Of a stretch of 64,000 nucleotides of DNA, positions 54,699 to 64,000 are shown one piece after another. Position 1 is the stretch's first letter; each line of letters begins with the position of its first letter. The notes beneath the pieces were generated by a model. It saw only the letters and a program-made list of their open reading frames with translations. It ran no database searches and was not told the DNA's origin. The DNA is taken from assembly GCF_000699445.3 (NCBI RefSeq), contig NC_067196.1:37282616-37346615 (forward strand), in the 5' to 3' direction. Both the position numbers and the translations under genes were made by a program. Origin of the DNA: Schistosoma haematobium (taxonomy: Eukaryota; Platyhelminthes; Trematoda; Strigeidida; Schistosomatidae).

Positions 54699-57600
54699 TT
54701 GTTTTATGTTAGAGACAGAAACTCTGGCTTGAATTTCTTGGTGGATACTGGCGCTGCTCTTAGCATCATCCCTCAAAATAAAACTGAGATTAGTCGAGAA
54801 ACATCATCAATTACACTTCAAGCTGCAAATAAAACTAAAATCGCGACATTTGGGCAGAAAACTTTAACCTTAGATTTGGGGTTCAGGAGGCAATTCCCTT
54901 GGGTTTTCACGGTAGCCGACTTAGATCTGGCAATACTGGGGATGGACTTTCTAGAGAGATACGAATTCCTAGTTGACACTAAAAAACGGCGCTAAACACT
55001 GAAAGGAACTTCGAATTACACGAAAGGCACAGAAAGCCATATCACATCTCTTAACTTGATTCAAACTCCCCAGTAACAACAGCGAAATTCCAAGATATAC
55101 TCGCGGAATTTCCAAACATAACTAGACCAAACCCACAGCCTTCCAAAGACGAACTAAAAGTAAGCCATACTATCAAAACCGAAGGTGCATCGGTGTTTCC
55201 AAAACCCAGGAGACTAGCACCAGATAAGTTCAAAATCGCCAGGGCCGAGTTCGATTATATGCTACAACTGGGTATTATCCATCCCTCTGATAGTCAATGG
55301 GCATCCCCTTTGCATATGGTCCCAAAGAAGAATGAAGGCGACTGGCGACCGTGCGGGGATTACAGAGCCCTCAACCGTCAAACCGTACCAGATAAGCACC
55401 CAATACCGCATATCCAAGATTTCACGAACGGTTTACAGGGTATGAACATATTCACTAAAATTGATTTAGTCAGGGCATATCACAATAGCCCGGTGGCTGA
55501 TGAAGATATCCCCAAGACAGCTATTACTACACCCTTTGGCTTATTCGAGTTTGTACGCATGCCATTCGGCCTGAGAAATGCGGCACAGACATTTCAAAGA
55601 TTCAAAGATAACCTACTTCGAGATATGCCATTTGCGCAGGGGTATATAAACGATTTGTTAATTGCCAGCCCCAATTTGCAATCACACGAACAGCATGTAC
55701 AAGCAGTGTTGAAAAGACTGGATGAACATGGAATAAACATACATCAAAGTAAGTGTGTTTTCGGTGTTCAAACTTCAGAATTTCTCGGTCACACAATAAG
55801 CCCAGAAGGGATTAAACCGATCAAAAAAGAAGTGGATACCATCAAACAATACCCCATACCTAGTTCTTTAACACAACTGAGAAGTTTTCTAGGTCTAATT
55901 AACTTTGATCGCAGATTCATACCAGGTTGTGCACAATTAATGCAACCTTTGACAGATTCACTTAAAGGAAAACCAAAAGAATTCAAACTGTCTTCTGACG
56001 CCATCGAAGCTATTAAAAAGCTTAAAGATAAACTGGCTCAAGCAACTACGTTGACGTATCCGAATTCTCTTTCCCCACTTGCTTTGATGGTGGATGCTTC
56101 AGATAAAGCAGTAGGCGGTACCCTTAACCAACTGGTTAAAAACGCCTGGAAACCAATTGCTTTCTTCTCGAAAAGACTCGCTCCAGCCGAAACAAGGTAT
56201 TCTACCTTCGGGCGAGAACTTCTTGCAATCTACCTGACCATTAAACACTTCCGACACATGTTAGAAGGCAGAGAATTTATAGTCTTTACGGATCACAAAC
56301 CACTGACGAATGCATTAAAAGCGAGAGCCGATAAATACTCACCTCGAGAAGTCCGACACCTTGACTATATATCACAGTTCACAAGCGATATCAGACATGT
56401 CAAAGGTCAGGACAATCAGGCGGCAGATGCTTTATCCAGACTAGAAATGAACGTGCTACAGCAGTCTACAGTAAACTTCGAAACGTTGAGAAACGAACAA
56501 GAGCAGGATCTAGAATTACAAAACCTACTTAAAACAAACAATTCAAGTCTGAATTTAAAACAATTCCCATCACCTATCGATGGTATTCTAATTTATTGTG
56601 ACACGACCAAGGCAATGCCGCGACCTTTCGTTCCCAAAAAATATGCGAAAGTTGATATATAATAACTTTCATTCTTTGTCTCATCCTGGCGCAAAAGCTT
56701 CAACTAAACTAATCAATGCCAGATATATATGGCCGAATTTACAGAAGGATGTACACAAATGGGTTAGAGAGTGTTCAGCATGTCAACAATCAAAGATTAA
56801 TCGTCACACAAATTCACCCATAGGTGTTTTCTCGCAACCAGATGCACGTTTTGCCCATATGCATATCGACTTGGTAGGTCCTTTACCACGTTCAAACGGT
56901 TTTAATTATCTTTTTACATGCATAGATCGATTTACCAGATTCCCTATAGCCATTCCGATAGCGGACATCACAGCGGAAACAGTAGCCAAGGCTTTCATGC
57001 AGAACTGGGTAACCATTTTTGGTACACCCACAACACTAACGACGGATAGAGGAGCGCAATTTGAATCCGAACTATTTAACAACTTGACTAAACTTCTAGA
57101 CTCCAATAGGATACGCTGCACTGCATATCATCCTCAGGCTAATGAGATGATAGAACGTTTTCACCGTCAGCTAAAAACCGCCCTTATATCTCACTCAAAC
57201 CCCAATCAGTGGACAGAATTCCTACCGTTAGTCATGCTGGGAATATGAACATCTGTCAAGAGTGACGCACTGTGTTCAGCTGCGGGACTGGTTTTCGGAA
57301 CAACTCTGAGACTACCAGGTGAATTTATTAACCCTAATACTAACAGTCAAAAACTTAATTTAGAAAATTACGTTGATCAGCTACGGGACCATATATCCAA
57401 ACTTAAACCAATTAATACTCGTGAACAAACGCGCGCCATACATGTACCTAAAGATCTAAGCAATTGCACGCACGTCTGGATAAGATGTGACAAAAAAGCA
57501 CCGTTTAGCCCTCCATTTAAAGGTCCTTTCAAAGTCGTCTCAAGAAAATCTAAATATTTCGTGATAGAAAAACATGGTAACATCGACACAGTAAGTATTG

Positions 57601-57782
57601 ATAGACTAAAGCCGGCTTATCTAGATCATGAACCACTATACGTGTTGTTAGATCGTTTAACTGACAAATCCATTACGGAATCGAAATGTAAAGATAATAA
57701 ATCTTTACAAATGACTAAAACGGTTCGCTGGGCACATCTGATTAGTCAGTCAAGGATGTCGACAGTTTCGGCTGCACGATAA
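54699..57782 (+). pseudogene. Gypsy copy B Pol: protease, RT, RNase H, integrase
   Basis: Protease with LVDTGA ends at TAA 54993-54995. A C-run one base shorter than in copy A (about 55069) then shifts frame. The open segment 55193-56662 covers RT (LVRAYH, RMPFGL, box YIND) and RNase H ([17 protein letters not shown]). A missing TA pair near 56655 moves the integrase (HSLSHPG, CSACQQSK, HIDLVGP, TTDRGAQF, MIERFHRQ) into another frame, which stops at TGA 57246-57248. The GPFKV module follows (to about 57630). Integrase zinc and DDE residues are present. Confidence 0.9.
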
Positions 57783-59938
57783 GATCTAACCACGTAGCTA
57801 ATCACACCCTGCATTTACTAAAAAATAATTTTTTTCCTCATTCCGCCTCACCGACAACTCCCCAGACATTTTACCTTTGATATATACGTGTTATGTTAAA
57901 TATTTTTTTAAATACTGGACACATAAGCTAGGTATTCCGAAACGATGGCTGAGGATTTTAATCAAACTCATACAACTAACACTGGCAAATACAACGAATT
58001 CTAAAAGCAACCCAGGCGAGTTTTACAATTTCTTTTTCTGATTAATTAACTATGTTGGTTGTACTTCTTATATATTTATATACATTTTTCACGTAGACTG
58101 GCTATACAATATATACCATATGAACTACTTCTAAGAGTTTTCGGTTAAGGATATGTTTAGTAGCTTGATACGATTAATACTACTATTAATAAGTAGTTTT
58201 CTAGACAAAACATTTTGGATTAAACCATGTTCATGTGCTTATTAAAGCTCTCATCATTTTTTTCATGTTTAGGAAACTTACGTAATGACTTAACCAGTTT
58301 CCCTGCAGCATGCTTTTTAGTGTGATCATATAACCCATCTTTATTGGCAATATTCAGATTTTTTTAATTTCTGACATTCAAGAATCAATAACCGTGAAGA
58401 TATAGTACAGTGCGTTACTGTAAGGTTACTATGTCAGCCGCATTGATTCCACATACCTAATTTTAAACAACTTATAAGGGAACTGTTTAGTAATCATAAC
58501 ATTGAACTGACAATATGAATATCACGACTATGCTAACGTTAAACCAATTATTATTAGTGGCCCATACAAAGTCCTGGAACTTAACATTAGCGTTATAAAA
58601 AAGACATTTTATGTCAATAACTGATATATATATATATATATATTCGTTGGTTTAAATATAACGCAAAATGGAAATTTACTAAACTTGTAGTTTTTTTCTA
58701 TAGTAATAATAGTCATGTAAACAAAGAACTTATACTTTTCCGATATGGCACCTTGATATATCAATCTGTCCTCTTGTCCATTTTTCTCTCATATGTGCGC
58801 GACTTACGGGCAACAAACATCGTATTGAAGGTGGGTCTGGTGAACAAAAACGCAGGCCCCACAGGCACTCGAACCTCTGCCCTCCTGAATGCTAGACCGC
58901 GTGCTTAGCCGTTAAGCCACATCAGACCACGGAGGAAGTGACTTCAATATTTCCTTACACCAATTAATCACTCATAATACTAATGAGTAATAGGACTTAC
59001 ACACTTCTGACGTGAAAACCAATTCGTTACTTGGATGAATTGACGAAATATTGCTTCAATATATCATGCATACCTAAATCAAACCAGAAAAGGGTATTTG
59101 ACACAACTGTACTTGATCCGCATGCTCTACACAATTTTTTTGCTTCTTAACCGTATATTCTTTTCCGTTTTGTGGAGTACTCTGATGCACCCTTGGTTAC
59201 GCACCTAGTTGTAAAACGCGGTCATCACAGGCTCAAGGTCACGCGTTTGATCGATTGTGTTAAAGAGTCCAACTTCTAGCAAGTTCACCCTTTTACATAT
59301 ATGCATTACAAAAGCGTATTTTTTCATGGTTTTTCGTGCACAAGATATCTACACTATGTCTATTCCCTTCCAGAATACCAATCCGTTCTGGAGACAAAGC
59401 ACTTACATGGAACCGAACAATTATCAATTACATTTATGTATTTCCATTTTGTATCTTATTATTTTATGCAGGCAGTGGAGCAGTTCTTCAGGTTTGCTTG
59501 ATTTTCACCATTACCTTTGAAGTAGATTCTTCTTTACGTTTTACTTGAGGGCGACTCAAGAGGCAGGTGAGTAAACACCTGATAGCCGGTCTGAGCATGG
59601 AAAAATCGTACCTCACCAACATGGTGTTGCGTAGCCCGCTCGCGGCACTTCCTCACATATTCTTATTCCACATTCTCACACTTTCTCTTGAAAGCACGCA
59701 GCAAACCGTCGGCGATAGTTGTAGAAGAAATCACATGCTACAAAATAAAATGACAAGATAGCAAATTAAAAGACAGCCATGGACTATCGTTGACAGCGTC
59801 AGTCGTCACTGATTGGAAGTCAAACAGTGAGCGAGTTGATAATTTTCCCTTGGGATGAGAAATAGAACCAAGGTGTTTTCGATAGTTAGGTTAATCAAAC
59901 CGACGTTCCTACGGAAGTCGATTCTAGGGGGAGGCCAA
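57783..59938 (+). other. Gypsy copy B 3' non-coding region
   Basis: About 2.1 kb with no envelope-like gene. It contains a (TA)n run (about 58624-58642), a tRNA-derived segment, and a moderately GC-rich block (about 59560-59720) also conserved in copy A. Confidence 0.6.
58858..58930 (-). repeat. tRNA-derived segment inside the Gypsy 3' region
   Basis: On the minus strand TGGCTTAACGG (58919-58909) fits an RNA polymerase III A box and GGTTCGAGTGC (58875-58865) a B box, with spacing close to that of a tRNA gene. It looks like a tRNA pseudogene or SINE head carried by the LTR element. In copy A the same segment is split by the CACTA fragment. Confidence 0.55.
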
Positions 59939-60205
59939 TGTAACAGCTTAGGTTGGTTGGTTAAAAGTTGACCTCAAACAACCAAGCATATGCCAAAACA
60001 GTATTGTTCAAGTATTCATTCACTTCCTTGTTTTGTATCAGCGTTATATTCCCTTTTATCTTATATTGAATGTTGAGAGCCTTTGTTTGTCTGAACAGAT
60101 AATCCCACGCTCCACTGTGACTGCGCTAAGATCGAAATAAAGACCTATTCACTACTTGACTGGTTTCTTCTATCAATAGCACGAGGGTTACCTATAGACA
60201 CGAAA
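59939..60205 (+). repeat. Gypsy copy B 3' LTR
   Basis: 267 bp, identical to the 5' LTR but for one base. Confidence 0.92.
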
Positions 60206-60209
60206 TATG

Positions 60210-63200
60210 TACACATGTATGTCACAGAAGTAATTCTGTTCCACCACTTTATGTAAATATATTTCACCTACATCACCTAAGTGATTGTAAACAGTGTGAA
60301 GTTTGCGACAACATCAGTGTCAATTCACTAATATTCCTTGACTAAAAGGGATAATAATGAAGCAAGATGTATTTATGACCATAGTTTGTCTTTAAACACT
60401 GGTCGGTTTCTTATTATGACGTTTTCAATAACGCGGAAATGAGTTGTGAAGTCTGCCAACTATAAATAATAATGTATGTTTGAAGGTTGGACTGGCAGAT
60501 GAATAATTAAAATAGTTCAATTTGTCTTAGTATCAGTGATAAAAGTAGGATTCGATTCAACTCCATACGTTTTGTTAGTTTTTATGCTGATGAAGCGTGA
60601 TGCAGTTAGTTTCTCTTCAGACACTTCCACAGATATACAGTAAGTTATTCGTCAGGTTTTTCAAATATTCTTCCTTGAGAAATACTCTGGAGTTGGTCAG
60701 GGAATTTCGGTTTCATTTTCCCTTCGAAGATGAAGGAGGTAACAGAATATTCCTTGAAGGTTGGTGACCGACTTTGACAAATTGGTGCTGGTTCATGGAA
60801 TTTTAGCAACCAAAATCCCTTTTGGATGACAGACGATAAAATCGACTATGAAGTGAATGCATTAATTTATCTTCACATCAACATCACTGACTTCTCATTG
60901 GTTACTAAAAGTGTATTCACTTAGCTCAAAGAAAAGTGTCGAACAGTCAAGTTGCAGATTGTGGAATCTGTTGATGAGTTGGATGTTTTTGTCAAATGGT
61001 GCGAAGTGATGTCTTAACTCTGATGAACACATGTTGGGAATGATACATGTGTTTACTGTATTCTGTTAAATACTAATATTTTGAAACATACAAATTCGCT
61101 TTAACCACTGATTAATCATCTAGCGCGGAATATGTCTATGTAATATCAGTACATGTCTGCCATTAATACGATCTGTTAAATATAAAAGTTATTCGGTCCA
61201 CAATTGATGACGCTTCACTGTCCTTATATGTCTATCGTTTTTACTCTAAATTTCTCTTGGGATTTCATTTTGCTGAGCCCATCAGGCTTTGCTTGAGTCA
61301 TGTTTTCTTTTGCACCAGAGAAGACAATTTAGAAATTTATATCCAGACTACTTCTTTTTTTAAAGCATGGTAGTGTCTAAGGTGTGGAGTGGATCAGCTT
61401 GATTTTCCATGACAGAGTCATAAATACATCAGTTATAACTTGAGCAGTCTCCGTGTTATTCAACATCACCGTCAGCATTTTCTGCATTGTGATATCCACG
61501 CTGAAGCTTTGATGAAAACAGACTTTATTAACTGTCCTTGAGTGTTTATTTAATTGCAATCCAGCTGCATATAGTCGTGTTTTTTACGGTGAGAGACATT
61601 GAAGTTTAATGATACATATTTTCGAACGATCGATCTAGTAGTACTTTGAAACAATTAGGGTTTTAGGATTCTTGGGATTGAAAAGTGAGCAAAAAGTTCC
61701 GCAAAACAAACTATGGATGGCAGATGAAATGCTACTTTCATCAGTGGACCATTTTTAGTTTATTTACCAATTGGGGTTAGGTCTTTCAATAATAAAACTT
61801 TCATGGAAGTCGAAACACTTCAGGTTCCAAGCGCGACTTTGTATAGGCCAAATGGTTTAGAGAATCGACCGGATATAGCTTTCTTGTAAAAAATAACCTG
61901 TATAACGGAGAACTTCCATTTCTGATTGTCTGAGATATTTTAGTAGCACATTGGGCCTTTGATCAGCGTTTAGACGAGCAAAGACATTAAAAAGCTTTTA
62001 GTGGCTCGTGGTTCTCAACTCCATTTTAGGTTGTATGGATGTTTGTCATCGCCTATTCTCGTATATCATCGTCGACTTGAATCGCGTCATCCAATAACGG
62101 AATTAAATAAGTCGAATAACGAGAATTGACTTGAGAATACATATATTTCGTACATGAAGCGAATGAAGCATAGCAAAGCAAAAATGACACGTATGGAAGA
62201 TGGCTGGGAAGCCAACTCCATTTCAAGCCGGGCATTACTCAATATTTATAGGCAGACAAAATGAACTACAGACATGTGATGAGTCATGGGACATGAAGTG
62301 TACACACATATACGCTCATATGAAAACAGTCAAGGCTAATAAGCGAATAATTAACAAGGTCAAAATATGACTCAAGTAGAATGAATAGAATGGAATGTCC
62401 GAAAACTAAAATAAGATATATTATGGGCCAAAACTAATGACTAACACTGCAAGCTACAAAAACTTTATTAAAGTGGACACATTTTAGTCAGGGTCCTCTT
62501 TGGTGAGACAAGAAAATTCATACTCATTTGTCAAACAAACCCAATGAACTGAGGCCACATAGACTAGGTAATATTTGCTTTACTAATGTCCACTCGGTTG
62601 GAACATCAGAATCAGTTAATTATATGACGGAGACAGAGATATTTCAGAAGTAAGCAGATTCCATGGATGTATGAATTGTTGTCTTAAACACACAGAATCT
62701 GCACAGATTCCACTTAATCGAATGGAAACGTAAAGGACTGTTACTTCATCCACATAATTGCCCTTTTACCTTTCTTCTAAGTTTTGCTCAAAGATTAGGG
62801 TACACGTTTATAAGGTGACTACAGTATTTTATCAAGTTCATTCTATAGACGCCTATTCAAAGGTGTTTTACCGCTCAAGGACCGAAAGTTTTCCGAAAAC
62901 TTTTCAGTCCTTAAAAAGCGTCCATATTAACTTTTCTGACTTATGACTACGCCATATAATCTCTCCAGTCTAAAGTGACAGAAAAAACGGCAATCAGTTG
63001 TGAAATTGAAAAATCTGCAACATTGCAGACACGTTTACCGACTTTTCTGGGTTTCTGAACGTCCATCAAATGCATTTAATTCATTAGGTCCATACTATAC
63101 ATTTGAGTACCAATTACCACTAAGTTGTTTGTCCCTTCTAAACTTAGTCACATGTAAGAAACAACCTCATAACTCATCATTTGTCGTTGATATTTGGGTA

Positions 63201-64000
63201 TTTTTCCAAGCTGACACTTATTATGACCATGCTTTGGGAAGTGTAGTCGATCCTGCACCCTATCCATATACTGAATGTTCATTCATTACTGAAGTGGGTT
63301 GCTATGACTACCATTATTTACACCTCTTAGCTGAATATAGAGTGCCTACTCACTAAAAAATAACTAGCAAACAGTCTGAACCTAATATTTTCAGCCACAG
63401 AATAACCGGCATATTCTCCCAAAGCAACTTTTCTACTGATCATAGGGAACCGTGTAACGCAGCTGAAACCATTCTCAATTAGTTGACCTACAGATTCTTG
63501 GTGAAAACCACTGAGAAGTCTGAGTCATAATACTAAAAGAACCTGAAGAGACAAATGCATTAATCCCCTTGGAGTCACTTGAAAATCTCTGAATTATGGA
63601 GAAGGTCAAACTGTATAAAAACGCTTTGCAATTTAATCTCAAAGCCTATTAAAAGGAGCTTATTCTAAATTATGCTTTCCCAAACTCTTGATGTCACTGA
63701 CAAAGATTACTTCACACTACCAGCAATAGGTTCCGCTTTACACTTTCCAACATTGCACGTTTTCCCGAAATTTTGCGAAGATTCACCACAGTTATTGTGG
63801 TACTGGCACCAATCAAGTTTATCTGTCTCTCGTGATCTAGAGAGAAAAAATCCGAAAATCTGAGACCAATATCATGATATATAAAAATAAAACTTAGAAA
63901 TGATATATAATGTTCTGTAAAGGAACGGACTCACAGTTTATAACTTGGTCTACCAGATCATGTCGGTCTCATCATTGAAGATCATACAGGTATTCGGAAG
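60210..64000. other. Gene-poor sequence
   Basis: No host exon or transposon protein was recognised. The expected FIS1 membrane-anchor exon was looked for and not found. The open stretches at 63000-63356 and 63672-63863 show no family motif. A dispersed repeat lies at about 62280-62460. Confidence 0.4.
62280..62460 (-). repeat. Dispersed repeat, copy 2
   Basis: Reverse-complement counterpart of 46790-46985, sharing AAGTGTACACA, ATAAGCGAATAATTAA and AGAATGAATA. Confidence 0.6.

Larger units (their letters stand above)
53337..60205 (+). mobile_element. Gypsy copy B (CsRn1/Boudicca clade), full length, recent
   Basis: 267-bp LTRs at both ends differ at one base. Target duplication TATG (or ATATG) at 53332-53336 and 60205-60209. 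Primer binding site, intact gag, protease, RT, RNase H, integrase, a 2.1-kb 3' non-coding region and a polypurine tract (GGGGGAGG, about 59927) are all present. It sits in the intron after the third FIS1-like exon, in the same orientation as the gene. Pol has inactivating lesions, so movement would need help from another copy. Confidence 0.93.

Noticed and set aside
31032..60205. Copies A and B as a segmental duplication
   Set aside because: Outer flanks differ and copy B has its own target duplication, so they are separate insertions.
63000..63356. 118-codon frame near the right edge
   Set aside because: No motif, no homologue recognised; not called as a gene.

Overview
The window looks like nuclear DNA of a schistosome-type trematode. 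It is AT-rich and short of genes. Its repeats are ones known from schistosomes and other flukes: RTE-clade LINEs of SR2 type, CR1-like LINEs, a CACTA element like SmTRC1, CsRn1/Boudicca-clade Gypsy elements whose Gag carries a CHCC motif, and hammerhead-ribozyme SINE-like sequences. Readable transposase genes have introns of only 29-53 bp, a schistosome habit. The species cannot be fixed by reading alone.

Host genes are two fragments. On the minus strand, 547-695 is one exon of a DRAM/TMEM150-family membrane protein. On the plus strand, three exons (47781-48048, 53063-53142, 53207-53312) encode a FIS1-like mitochondrial fission protein. An apparently intact 5-kb CR1-like LINE (48049-53012) sits on the exon/intron junction after the first of these, and a 6.9-kb Gypsy element (53337-60205) lies 24 bp past the donor of the third.

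Layout: MULE DNA transposon with TIRs and 9-bp TSD (1979-4813), carrying a nested palindromic hammerhead SINE-like insertion; two long decayed RTE LINEs and a short one (6.5-15.2 kb); hammerhead motif, 525-bp foldback repeat and an RTE-tailed SINE-like element (15.9-17.1 kb); gene-free stretch (17.1-20.3 kb); CACTA transposon (20312-25174) with an almost complete multi-exon transposase and a palindromic right end; decayed CR1-like LINE on the minus strand (25.2-27.8 kb); old Gypsy copy C (27784-30378); a Mag-like Gypsy element D in three pieces (30.5-45.2 kb), split by Gypsy copy A (31032-38088, itself hit by a CACTA fragment) and by minus-strand non-coding LTR element E (41042-44703); minus-strand LINE fragment (45.2-46.2 kb); FIS1-like gene with LINE G and Gypsy copy B; gene-poor sequence to the end.

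The most notable points are: the LINE on the FIS1 splice junction; two near-identical Gypsy copies that share the same disabling lesions yet have different LTRs and 3' regions; four long inverted repeats, one holding two head-to-head hammerhead motifs; and the CACTA right terminus duplicated in inverted orientation. All assignments come from reading the sequence; no database search was run.
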